The translations under genes were made by a program, and so were the position numbers. This document shows positions 20,909-31,855 of a stretch of DNA of 64,000 nt, one piece after another. Under the pieces are notes generated by a model, which saw only the letters and a program-made list of their open reading frames with translations, was not told the origin of the DNA and searched no databases. Numbering within the stretch: the stretch's first letter is position 1; each line of letters begins with the position of its first letter. The DNA comes from Leptasterias polaris (Eukaryota > Echinodermata > Asteroidea > Forcipulatida > Asteriidae): the NCBI GenBank assembly GCA_037783415.1, contig JAZGTN010000094.1:744001-808000 (forward strand), written 5' to 3'.

Positions 20909-22340
20909 CTCACTTGTTGCCGTCATACTTTACCAACTAAACTTTGTGACCTACAAACATTTTTTCAGAGTAAAATCTAAGACACTAAGAGAGAGTTTGT
21001 TTTGGGAAGGAGATGAGGGTCAGGTATTGTTGCTCTTACATCCAGAGCGAGATGAAAGTAACATTTTATCAGGCTCTGAATACTTCAGATTATCACCAAC
21101 TATTCATGGATTTGATAACAAAACCAGGACAAGAAAACAACCAGTCGAACTTTTGACACAATGGATGGACAAATTATCAAAGGATAGTGTTTCCAAATCA
21201 GTAGTGGAAACAAGTAATGTTCGGACATTAGTGGAAAAACCTGAAAAAAACGTGCAAATTGAACAACCCACTGACAAAAAAGTGTCTGGTAATTTAATGG
21301 GAAGTATTGAGGAGCACTATTTTGAAGCTATCAAGCCCAAGTTGGAAGCCACAGCATTGCGTCAAGACAGGGTAATGGTTTTGATTGTAACAAATAGACG
21401 CTCTGGTTCCTCATTTCTCGGTCAGTTTTTCAATCAGAATCCTGACACATTTTTCCAGTTTGAGCCACTGAAACTGACAGAGTGGAAGAAGGAGTTGTAC
21501 CCCAATATGGCTGATTATCTTCATCATCTTACAAAGTGTGAATTTGACAAAACGCCTTACTTAGTTGATTTCCTCAACATGGAATCTCTGCACCGGGCCA
21601 GTAGTACAGTAATGATAGAACCACCATTATGCAATGCTAGCTTTAATTCAGTCATAGTGCGGTCAATGGTGAAGAAAAGATGTGAGCCGCTCCAACTTCT
21701 ACCACTGACACAGGCTTGTCAGAAGAAGCAATACTATACAGCCAAATTGATTAGGCTCTATAGTATATCATCACTTGAATCTCTTGCATATGACCCAGAA
21801 ATCAACTTGAAGATTATCCATCTTGTGCGAGATCCTCGTGGAACATATACCTCAAGAAGTAGGCTTAAAAGTACCAATATTTCACTTGAGCTTGGTAAGT
21901 CATTAGATGGTGGCATTGGCTATCTTTGCAAGCGCATTAATCAAAACTTGGAGTTTATCCGTAGTCAACCTGCTTGGATCCAAGGAAAGTATAAATTGGT
22001 CCGATATGAAGACATTGCACACAACCCCAAGGAGCTTGCACAAGAAATTTATGATTTTACTGGCATGGGACCTGTGCCAAATAACGTTCAGCAGTGGATA
22101 CTCAACAACACCAAAAGTATGGTAAAATCTAGTGAGAAGAGTTCTAACACTTACTACTCAACTGCCAGAGATTCATCCAAAATTTCAGAAGCATGGAGGT
22201 ACCATGTTCCGTTTAAAGTGGCTTTACGAATGCAGGACCTTTGCCGGGAGACTTTGAGAGAACTTGGCTATGCTGAAGTCAAAACTAAAGAAGAACTAAT
22301 GGATAACAACAACAGTCTAGTTACAAGAATGCAGATATAG
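20832..22340 (+). CDS. Carbohydrate 6-O-sulfotransferase (CHST1/CHST3-like), Golgi type II membrane protein
   Basis: Transfers sulfate from PAPS to the 6-position of a sugar in glycans, presumably galactose, GalNAc or GlcNAc. 502 codons in one exon. A short basic cytosolic tail (NRIIMARRNR) precedes a membrane anchor at about residues 18-37 (IVFSLLISSSLVAVILYQL). A weakly conserved stem follows to about 175, then the Sulfotransfer_1 domain. The 5'-phosphosulfate loop is RRSGSSFLG (189-197), with FQFEPL after it; the 3'-phosphate motif is HLVRDPRGTYTSR (330-342). Potential N-glycosylation sites include NAS, NIS and NNTK. The ATG at 20832 has a poor context (C at -3); the in-frame ATG at 20847 has A at -3 and may be the true start. 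An acceptor at 20814-20815 implies a spliced 5' UTR. Which member of the family it is cannot be fixed from sequence alone. Confidence 0.93.
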   Translation: MTVSKMNRIIMARRNRCIVFSLLISSSLVAVILYQLNFVTYKHFFRVKSKTLRESLFWEGDEGQVLLLLHPERDESNILSGSEYFRLSPTIHGFDNKTRTRKQPVELLTQWMDKLSKDSVSKSVVETSNVRTLVEKPEKNVQIEQPTDKKVSGNLMGSIEEHYFEAIKPKLEATALRQDRVMVLIVTNRRSGSSFLGQFFNQNPDTFFQFEPLKLTEWKKELYPNMADYLHHLTKCEFDKTPYLVDFLNMESLHRASSTVMIEPPLCNASFNSVIVRSMVKKRCEPLQLLPLTQACQKKQYYTAKLIRLYSISSLESLAYDPEINLKIIHLVRDPRGTYTSRSRLKSTNISLELGKSLDGGIGYLCKRINQNLEFIRSQPAWIQGKYKLVRYEDIAHNPKELAQEIYDFTGMGPVPNNVQQWILNNTKSMVKSSEKSSNTYYSTARDSSKISEAWRYHVPFKVALRMQDLCRETLRELGYAEVKTKEELMDNNNSLVTRMQI

Positions 22341-24068
22341 GTCATCTACAAATATTGTGGCACATTTAATTCAGTGTGTTCTTAAGATTTAAAATGAACA
22401 CAATTTATTATTTGTGGTTGATGCTTTTTCACTGTCGATGCTGTTTTATATTACTGAACATATACACTCATTGTAATCATTTACAATAACCTGGAATCAT
22501 TGTGCCTTTAAAAAAAAGACTTGGGTGTCACATTCACACTACTACTAGCTCTTTATAACAAGAATTGTGACCTTTCAAATTTTCTGAAAAGCTATGCAGA
22601 TTATTGCAAGTGTATTTTATGAAACCACTGTAACTGTACCTTCTGGTGTTATTTTGTTCGAAAGGAATACTGGCATTGTTTTATCTTGTTCAATGAGGAG
22701 TTACACACTTCAGTTGAAATTTTCATATAACTTGATGATCAGATTATCAGATTCACATGTAAAGTTCAGTTGTTAATGTTCTGCTAAAATTTTACGAAGC
22801 ATTGCAGAAATGTTTGAAGTCGTGCATCTACATTATATCCCACAGTCTTTGCTGTGTTGCCATTTGCCTTTGCGTGTAACGCACATTTCTGGTATGTGAT
22901 CTAATAATACGATTCATTCATTTTCCAAGATGGACTCGCAGTAGTAGAACATTCATGGGAGCTCATTGCATAATCATCAGTTTGAAGCTATTTCATAAAA
23001 CTGGTGGTAATACGACACTTTGACAACCTCTGTGGGTTGGATTTTTACATTATAATGCATGGTATGAAAGTTTCACAGTGCATAGCTTCTGATTGCTTTC
23101 TTTGAAGACAATTTACATATTTTATAAGTCTTTCAAAAACATTAATGCGTAGTAAGTCTTCAAGTTGTAGTGTGCCAATATTATTGACTGTGATTCTGAT
23201 TTTAATCGCACTTAAATGCTTGCTTTGAAACTGTTATGAAACAACATGAGCTGCATAGATCTGTACATGTATTTGTACTTTACATACATTGCAAGTGAAC
23301 ATGATTTGAAACTTATTGGTGTTCTGTTTGCTGCAATTTATTTTTCGTTTCACAACATGTTACTTTGTGCGGTTTCCTCAAATTCCTGAGCATAGGGTAG
23401 GATTCCGTTTACATTGGTTACATTTGTTTGTTGGCAAGCTGAAGATCTGAATGAGCAAAGAGTAAACACTGTTTGCACTAGTTGTGAATAAGCTCATTTA
23501 TATCCAAACTGAAGCTTGTACACTTCAGAAAAGGAAGTTCTCTGATTTTTATTCAATCTATCGAAATGTATCCCTTTTTTTAAATTAACAAATTACTTGT
23601 AAATGTACCATACTGTTAGTTTTTGCTGTGTTTGTGCAATTAACAAAATCCTAGCTGTTTGTATATTAGTTTTTAGTTTGTTTAGTATACAGTTGTAAAT
23701 ACTTGACTTAGCTTAAAAGTGAATTACCAGTGCTTAAAAACTTGGTTTAATATTTAAAAACATTGCTTGATTAGTAAGAGTTGTACGTGTGGTTTTGCCA
23801 TTCGCCTGTACACCCACATTTGAACAATTGTCATCACCTCTTTTTAAAATGGAGTGTGCTCAAAACCAGATTGCAAAATGATATCGCAACACCCCCCCCG
23901 CCCCCCCACCCCACGCAGCTCATTGGAAGGCAATGTAAATTCCTACACTCATTGTACATATATTTAAATTGCAACACTATTCTATGGCTTTGATTGAGTG
24001 CCAAGTGCAACATTTGATTCAAAATGAGCAAAGGTCAGATAAAGGTGGGAACATAATTGTTTGGTTAG
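22341..24068 (+). other. Sulfotransferase 3' flank / UTR-like sequence
   Basis: AT- and TG-rich, no open frames of note, so plausibly 3' UTR. No strong AATAAA close to the stop was found. A poly-C/CCCCACCCC stretch lies at 23890-23913. Confidence 0.4.
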
Positions 24069-26192
24069 GCTAAATGTCAAAGAAGGGCACTTGAACATAT
24101 GTGGCGTAGGTCAAAACTTGAAGTTGACCGTCAACAATATTGTAAACAGCGGCAATTGGTCAAAAGTATGATGGAGGAGGCCAAAACTAGCTATTATTCT
24201 GCGTCAATTGCAGAATGTGCTCGCGATCAAAAGAGCCTTTTTCGTGTTGTCGACAATCTAATGCATAAAAGAAAAGAGCCAGTTCTCCCAAACTGTACTT
24301 CTGACCAAGACCTTGCTGACAGATTTTCTGATTACTTTGTTGGTAAAATTTGTAAAATACGTAGTGAATTTGATGATCATTATGAGTTACAGAAGTGCGA
24401 CAACCAAAATACTTGTGTTGCTTATATATCTGATTTTGAGCCAACCACAAATGAAGAAGTTATGAAAATCCTTATGAATGCACCAACTAAGTCGTGTGAA
24501 TTAGATCCCTTGCCGACATGGTTGATAAAAGAATGTGCTCATGATATCGTTCCATTCATAACAAGTATCATTAATAAGTCTCTTGTTTCAGGTATCTTTC
24601 CAAGTGATCTTAAGCTGGCGTACATTAGGCCCCTCTTAAAAAAGCCTAGTCTTGACAAAGAGGATCTTAAGAACTTTAGACCAGTCGCAAACTTGAAGTT
24701 TCTTGGGAAGATGATTGAGCGCATTGTTTCACCTCGGTTGTGGTCTGTCATCACCAAATATGATTTGCAAGATCATTTTCAATCAGCATACAGGGCTAAT
24801 CATAGCTGTGAGACAGCCCTGTTGCGTGTTCACAATGACATATTACGTGCAATGGATAGTGGCAAAATAACTGCGCTAATTTTACTCGATCTCAGTGCTG
24901 CATTTGATACTGTGGACCATAACATCTTGTTACACAGGCTTGAGAATAACATCGGTATTACAGGTGCGGCCCTGAGATGGTGTAAATCCTACTTACAAAA
25001 CCGACCACAATGTGTGCGTGTTGGTCAATCTTCTTCAGAGGCTGTTGCACTTGACTACTCTGTACCTCAAGGGTCAGTGCTAGGACCGCAATGGTTTGTC
25101 ATTTACACATCACCAGTTCGTTTCATCATTCAGAAGCATAAACTTCAATACCACCTTTACGCAGATGACACACAGATCTATTTGTCATTTGATGCAACAC
25201 AACAAGACGGCAATTATTGTATTAAACGTATTGAAGCATGTGTTGAAGAAATCCGTCAGTGGATGAAAAATAATTACCTCAAACTTAATGATAACAAGAC
25301 TGAGTTCATCCTCATTGGCTCTAAACAGAAACTCAATAAGATCACTACCTCACATATTACAATTGGGAACTCAACCATTGCTTCTGTTCAATCTGTGCGC
25401 AATCTTGGTGTCGTCATGGATAACACCATGACTCTGGACTCACATATCTCTTCAATTGTAAAATTATCTTCTTACCAGATCAGAAACTTGGGTAGAATTC
25501 GTAAATATCTCACTCCACAATCTGCTGAACAATTAGTACACGCCTATGTCACTTCTCGTCTAGAGATAGGAAATTCCCTTCTTTTCGGACTTTCAAAATC
25601 ACAGGTTCATCGTCTTCAGTTGAGACAAAACATGGCTGCTCGTCTTGTCACGTGCACCAAACTGTCCATGCACATAACTCCTGTCCTTTGTGAGTTACAC
25701 TGGCTACCCGTTCATCTTAGGATCCAGTTTAAGCTGTTGCTTCTCACTTACCGTGCTGTCAATGATCAAGCACCACCATACATCTCTGATCTACTTGAAT
25801 TATATAATCCACCCCGGTCTGGTTTGCGATCAGCTGCTAAATTACTCTTGGTTGTGCCTAAATCATCTAGGTCCTGGGGCGACAGAGCTTTCTCTGTCGC
25901 AGCTCCCCGGTTATGGAACGCAATTCCCTACAATATTCGTACTTCTCCATCACTTGAGACATTCAAAAACAGGTTAAAAACACATCTCATGCAAAGCACT
26001 TATGGTCGGGATCATATGTAAATGCTTATTTCAGTTTTTCCATTTGTAAATCATGATTGCATCCTGTTACTATTATGTACTTGTGTACGTTGCTTTTGTT
26101 TTTATGACCATGTTGCTCTGTTTGCGCCATGAGCGTTTTTTGCGGATTTGTGCGCGTTATAAATGTTCTATATTATTATTATTATTATTATT
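24069..26192 (+). mobile_element. CR1/L2-type non-LTR retrotransposon, 5'-truncated
   Basis: The LINE begins at about 24069 (an in-frame stop TAG lies at 24066-24068) without its endonuclease domain. It includes the RT frame, a 150-bp 3' UTR ending TGCGCGTTATAAATGTTC, and an (ATT)7 tail at 26171-26192. Short microsatellite tails instead of poly-A are typical of CR1 and L2 elements. Confidence 0.88.
24099..26021 (+). CDS. LINE ORF2 fragment: reverse transcriptase
   Basis: 640 codons, uninterrupted. An N-terminal linker (RRSKLEVDRQQYCKQ) is the region between endonuclease and RT in CR1/L2 ORF2. RT motifs follow in order: LRPLLKKP-like and KNFRPVANLKFLGKMIERIV, LILLDLSAAFDTVDH (catalytic Asp), VPQGSVLGP, and HLYADDTQIYLSF (YADD catalytic pair). 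The C-terminal part SWGDRAFSVAAPRLWNAIP and FKNRLKTHLM is characteristic of the clade. The endonuclease is missing, so it cannot move alone, but the open frame implies a recent insertion. The first ATG is only the first Met of a truncated frame. Confidence 0.9.
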   Translation: MWRRSKLEVDRQQYCKQRQLVKSMMEEAKTSYYSASIAECARDQKSLFRVVDNLMHKRKEPVLPNCTSDQDLADRFSDYFVGKICKIRSEFDDHYELQKCDNQNTCVAYISDFEPTTNEEVMKILMNAPTKSCELDPLPTWLIKECAHDIVPFITSIINKSLVSGIFPSDLKLAYIRPLLKKPSLDKEDLKNFRPVANLKFLGKMIERIVSPRLWSVITKYDLQDHFQSAYRANHSCETALLRVHNDILRAMDSGKITALILLDLSAAFDTVDHNILLHRLENNIGITGAALRWCKSYLQNRPQCVRVGQSSSEAVALDYSVPQGSVLGPQWFVIYTSPVRFIIQKHKLQYHLYADDTQIYLSFDATQQDGNYCIKRIEACVEEIRQWMKNNYLKLNDNKTEFILIGSKQKLNKITTSHITIGNSTIASVQSVRNLGVVMDNTMTLDSHISSIVKLSSYQIRNLGRIRKYLTPQSAEQLVHAYVTSRLEIGNSLLFGLSKSQVHRLQLRQNMAARLVTCTKLSMHITPVLCELHWLPVHLRIQFKLLLLTYRAVNDQAPPYISDLLELYNPPRSGLRSAAKLLLVVPKSSRSWGDRAFSVAAPRLWNAIPYNIRTSPSLETFKNRLKTHLMQSTYGRDHM

Positions 26193-26771
26193 AAGTAAAA
26201 TAAGAAACGAGTTTCTCGTCCCCGCCCGCCTCCTTTTTTTAACTATTTACTATTTTAAATCTTAAATCAGATTTTTTTAAAGATTTAAAGCTGAAATCAA
26301 ATTTTGGGGATAAAACTGAGCGGCATCTCTGATATTTTGAATCTCCTGAATCCAATTAGATGGGCCAAAATAGCAGCTTTGCATCAAGAATTCCCAACTT
26401 TCTCATTACAATATCTCAGGTGTGCAGTCCCTAGCTAGTTGAGGGCTAAAAGGGTGATTCTCCTGACTTTAATATCTTCTATGTCTTGGCACCAAACCCA
26501 GCTGGGCGTTCTTTTCAGAGCGGACAGCAACTGTTGTCGAAGGTGATGGTGCAGCGATTCTGCATTGAAGGGTCTTACAATTCATTTGTTTTGTCATAAA
26601 TTGCATCAGTTTACTTAAATAGCACAATATCTGTGAATAAATATACCTTGGCCAGCCATATTCAGCATCTTGGAAAAAATAGCTAAAAATTGAAAAATAG
26701 TAAATAGTAGCGCCCTGCCTCCTTTTTTTTAAAAGTCCGGACGAGAAACTCGTTTCTTATTTTACTTGGCC
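26193..26771. mobile_element. PIF/Harbinger-like (Tourist-type) MITE 1
   Basis: Inverted 29-bp ends starting AAGTAAAATAAGAAACGAG at 26193 and mirrored to 26767, continued on the right by GGCC and TTA (26768-26774). The left GGCCA is absent and the element abuts the (ATT)n tail of the LINE. An ACTATTTACTATTTT block is also mirrored near both ends. Compare 34628-34986, which has both GGCC ends and a TTA duplication. Confidence 0.75.
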
Positions 26772-26977
26772 TTACATAGCTCAAGATACATCAAAGAATA
26801 GTGTAATTGTAACGATGTTCTATTGCAAATTATGCTTTTAAAAGTTGACATACCTCGTTAATCAAATCTTTATGTACATTGGGGGGGAGGGGGGCATGTG
26901 TTTGCCCCACTCACCAGTAAGACAACCAGAGCCTGCTAATGAAGAAACATACCATTCAGACTATTGTGAAGCTTTTT

Positions 26978-27311
26978 GCAAAACACATGGTCTGCAACCT
27001 ACATATAGCAAAACACATGGTCAGCAACCTACATATAGCAAAACACATGGTTAGCAACCTACATAGCAAAACACATGGTCAGCAACCTACATATAGCAAA
27101 ACACATGGTCAGCAACCTACATATAGCAAAACACATGGTCAGCAACCTACATATAGCAAAACACATGGTCAGCAACCTACATATAGCAAAACACATGGTT
27201 AGCAGCCTACATATAGCAAAACACATGGTTAGCAGCCTACATATTATAGCAAAACACATGGTCTGCAACCTACATGTACATATAGCAAAACACATGGGCT
27301 GCAACCTACAT
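26978..27311. repeat. 30-bp minisatellite, about 11 copies
   Basis: Unit about GCAACCTACATATAGCAAAA plus CACATGGTCA. Copies are nearly identical, with small variants (TTAG for TCAG, and a TAT insertion near 27244). Several overlapping pseudo-frames cross it because 30 is divisible by three. Confidence 0.95.
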
Positions 27312-30300
27312 AACAATACCCTTCCCATAGTCCTCAATAGTCATGCTGTGACAGTACATCCAATGAACTTTCAAAGTGTTTTAGTCCATTATTTATGTAA
27401 ATGAACTGTGTTTACATGTATGTTTGAGATAAAGTGCAGTTGCAAACTTCCAATATTTAAGTCATTGAAACTGTGTTTTTTGACACATATTTAATGTTTT
27501 GCAGTTGTTTCATTATGTTCTGTTGAAATGTCAAGGGTTTTATAAAATGATTACAAAGTTGAATTTTGTTTTCAAAGGTGTGCACAACTAATGCAAGATT
27601 GATGTTCACAGATTTGCTCAAAACTTACTTGGTATAAAGAAGGTCATGGTGGAAAACGAAATGTACCTTGAAAATCGTTTTGCTTGAAATGCTCTAGCTT
27701 TTGTGAAATGAGTTAGTTTTGATCTTGTGAGTCCAAAACTCAATGTTTGAAAACAGTGAAGTAAAGGGTTTTTTAAATATTCTTTGAGCTTAGACTTTTG
27801 CAGGTTTGTTATTTCATATGTTGGGTCACATAAAATGCAGATACCAATGTTGTTTACATGCTTTAACCTAAATGTTGGCCATTAATTGTAACCAAGTTGG
27901 ATGAGTAACTTAAAATACTTCTTCATAATTAATTGTATATTTCTCAAGTTTGTCAACTCAAAGGAACATGAAAGCCTAAATTGACAAGTTGTTTATGAGT
28001 ATACATGTAGTATAGTCTACGGAAAACAACTGTCTGCTTAAAAATTGCAGGTAATTACAAAATAGAAGTGAGCATCATTTTAGGAAGCTATGTTTACAAA
28101 GGGTATTAGTGTGAACCCTACTCTCCAGGAAGTTCTTATAACCAGCTCTGTTCTATTGTTCGACTTTCTATAGAATTCATAGACAAGGTACAACTTGAAC
28201 AAAGAAAACATTGTGGTGTAGCTGGTGGGTAGATGTGTAGCTACAAACATTACTTGTATTCTGTATCCAAGTGGTAACAGTACACCCTCCAGCAATAACT
28301 AAGATGTTTCATTATGTTTCATTATGCTGGCAATATACACTATGCAAATATTGTTATTAACTAAATTTACTGAAGTAAAATTGTGTATTTTTAATCATGC
28401 AATAGGTTAACCATGTGTACATTTTATTTCACATAGATATAAATACATTTAGGGTGTTGAATATTTATTTGAGGTTATTTAAGAAACAAAGCCATCTATG
28501 TTTAAAGTAAAAAATATTAATTATAAACAAGTGGTTAAAGTATTTGTATAAATAGTTTAAGATTGTGACAAAATCTTAGCAAATTTGATTGATTAGTAGT
28601 TGATTTCATGCTAATCATGCACATACCTGTTACCAGTATCAAGTAAATCCTATTCTATGACATGACACTATTGTTAGTCATAATGGTTTGTGAAGTTTCT
28701 GCACCAAAGTTAACATGGTTTGCCCTTAACTTTTGTAGTGACTGGCCAGCAGGACCACTGAGTTATTATATCATTATTGTCACTATTGTCAACTACAAGT
28801 ATTGTTACAATGTTTGCAGTTGACGTTGTGCTGGCTGAAATTTGTATTAAGTCTAATTACTAATAGTTTTGTTGGTTCATGCAGTGTATTTTGTAACACA
28901 GAAAAAAAGAAATTTTAGACAGAGTTTTAACAGTAATCTTTTTACTTTAACAAAAGTTAACTCTATCACATAGGCTTCCAGATAACATAGCAAAGAACTT
29001 TACTCTCAGCTATTTGTACAATTTGTCAAAGTGTAGTTTACATTGTAAGGCCTTTAATAATTGACAAAAAATTGACAAGAAATGAATATTTCTAGACAAA
29101 AATGCTGCACCTTTTCCTCAAATAGATTTCTAGTAACATTTAAGAATTTATGTTAACATTTAAATTAAGTTTTTCAAAACGTTTACGATATTTATTACCT
29201 TTGTTATCGAGCTGACTTATTGTGCCTGGCACATTTTAAGGATTAAGTTAAAATGTCTCTGCAATTTGGTACATGTACATGTGTATGGACCCATGTTAAC
29301 ATTTAAGGATGTATGATAGAATTTGCACTGTGTGGATAGACTGAGCTGAACATGCTTGGGTTTTTTTCACATCTACAGCTGTACCTCATGGGAGTCTGTT
29401 TATTTCACACAACAAAACTCCACCATTTATTGTACATGCATGTGTTCAGATGCATTATTATCAGTCATAATTGTCCAATTCTCTGACTAAAACTTCCCCA
29501 AATAATAATGATAATAATTTTTACCAAATTGGACATGATTTGCAATGTGTCAAAGTGCCTATTTATGTGATTTTAACTCAGTTACTCATTTGTGCCTGAA
29601 TTTAAACATGGGCTTCCAAAGTTTTCACTATATTTTTGTTCTCAATAATAAATGTATTTAAGTCTTAACCACTGTTTTGTGTTTGACTTTTCTTTGCGAG
29701 TAAAATTTGAATATTTTTTTATTGTTTTTGTAGAGAAACCCCAACCCCTGATTTTGTTATTAATCATCTTTTTATATACAGAGGTACATGTTTACAAAAG
29801 ATGTCTGTTTTAACATCAATTATGGTTACTCAGACTTGTTATTGATTGCTGATGATCCCAAGACTTTGTTGCTGTTCAGGGTGTCAACATTTATTGTAAT
29901 CTTAGTTTCACTGGGAGTTTCTTTGGGGTCACTGTACAATCTCCATGTTTACTTAGAGGAAATGAGGAAATTCTTATATCCTTTAAGCAAATATGGTGAT
30001 CTCAAAGGTACATCTTTATCTGTTCCTCTTCAAGATCTCTTGGACAACAGGAAGCTTATTATCTGTCCAAACCCAAACCATAATCTTTGCTACAAAACAA
30101 ATACTTCAAAACAAAGGTTTGGATTTCTTGATTACAAACTACAATCACAGGTTGTGGATGGTCATTGTGTCATGCTTTTTAACAAACCATACGCGACCTT
30201 ATTTGTGATGTCACTTCTGATCCATGATTACAAAACAAGATGTGGGCTGTGCAAAAAAAATTTAATGCTAGTACTATACAACTGTGTGAAGTAAAGTAAC

Positions 30301-31624
30301 ATGAGATTGAAAGTAACATGTAATTACAGTGGTGTGTCACTACCACACTGGTCATTGACAGTGACATTGTGACCCACAATGCACTTCAGATGCAGAGTTA
30401 TGAGCGCATACCTGCCAAGTTCCGTTTGGTTTTTAGTCTGACATCGTGCCAATTCAACTTTTGTTTAAAAAAATGTATAAATGGTTGGCTGCCATTGATA
30501 ACATTCAGAAGTAGAGTTTGTAGAAAAGCAATTTGAGTTTGTTGCAGGGCGTTTCAGATTGATCTGCACTGACTATGCCATTAACTATTACACACATCTA
30601 ATTACACACGGACAGTTTCTGAACTCCCACAGGATGTCTTGTCAAGACAAATATAACAATTTCTGTTGACAAATCTTAATTGAGCCACTAACTGTATAAA
30701 TACCCAGTGTTATTATTGCATTACTTGTGGTCTGTTGGGTCCATAGTTGCAAACCATTGCAGACCGGATAGATGCAAGAGTTCACTGAAACAGGAGCTTT
30801 ATCTTCCAGTCCACAGTTACACCATACACACAGGAAGGAAGCAGTATGGCAACCAATAATATATATGTAATTGTCTACAACTTGTTTGAAGTGGTTATCA
30901 GGCATTGGATCATAGAGCAAGGACCAGCTATAAGAAGCATTTTCGAACCTACAATTTCAGTCCTTCAATTTTCTATAATTAAGTAATGAATGTCAAGCTT
31001 TATGCTAGTAACTTCTTGTTGCTAGTTGACAATGCTATGCTTCATGGGGTATTTTTCCTTGTTATAATGTAGAGAGGAAAAATTATTGCACCATAGACCT
31101 GACATTTGTACATTTATGTGCAGATTGTTGCACATTCACTGTGGCATTAGAAACCAGTTATCTTTGTCAATCCTTGGCATCATAAGACCATAGACCAGGA
31201 TTCTCATTCCAAATGAGCACGGCTAGAAATTGAAAAATTTCAGGCCGAGTTGATTCAAACACCAAGCACACTGAGAAATGTTTTCACTTTGAAGTATTTT
31301 TCCTTCTGTTGAACAAATTGCTAGATAAAAAGAAACGTTAATAAATGAATAAATGCAAACTGAACAAACACATGCCGACAGGCAATTCTTTAGACATACA
31401 CAAATTGCAACCTTTAACATGTAGCATTGAATATTGGTTTTTAGTGAAAGATATTTTGTGTAAACTATTTTGGAAAAAACAAATTGAATAAAGCTTGAGA
31501 ACCATATTAAAGGTTTACTTATTATTATGTACTCAAACCAGCTTCCTTAAATATGCTAGGTCTGATTTTCTGCGATTTGAACTAAAAAGTTTAGATTTAG
31601 ATTCAAGAAAGTTAGAAGCTTTCA
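27312..31624. other. AT-rich intergenic or long 3' UTR-like DNA
   Basis: About 4.3 kb without a recognisable gene. An open frame 29788-30294 plus (168 codons) has a hydrophobic segment but matches no family I know and has no splice-supported neighbours. An AATAAA at about 29648 with downstream GT-rich sequence resembles a poly-A site, possibly of a very long sulfotransferase 3' UTR. This is speculative. Confidence 0.35.
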
Positions 31625-31855
31625 TTAAAGGTGCTGCATACATTTGGCAATTGGAGCCAACTGATTGTGTTAATCCTATATAAATGTAGGTACATACAAT
31701 AAAACTAACCTGTGAAAATTTCACTTCAAAAGGTGGTCACGTTTTTGAGATATTACCGAAAAACCGGAGCGAATATTTCCACGCAGGAAGAATATTCCCC
31801 ATAGTAATACACAGTCTGAGAAGCGTTACGGCCGTAACGCTTCTCAGATTCAAAT
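31625..31855. mobile_element. Fold-back element copy B with a perfect palindrome
   Basis: Matches copy A (12531-12770). Its centre at 31815-31848 is a 34-bp perfect palindrome built on AGAAGCGTTACGG and its complement, so this is probably half of a long fold-back transposon or its terminus. Confidence 0.75.

Noticed and set aside
26939..27404. Open frames with KTHGQQPTYS-type repeats
   Set aside because: They read a 30-bp minisatellite whose length is divisible by three; several frames and both strands are open, with no start context or homology.
29788..30294. 168-codon open frame with a hydrophobic stretch
   Set aside because: No recognisable family, AT-rich composition like the surroundings, and no matching exons nearby. 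Left as unsupported, though it could be tested with RNA-seq.
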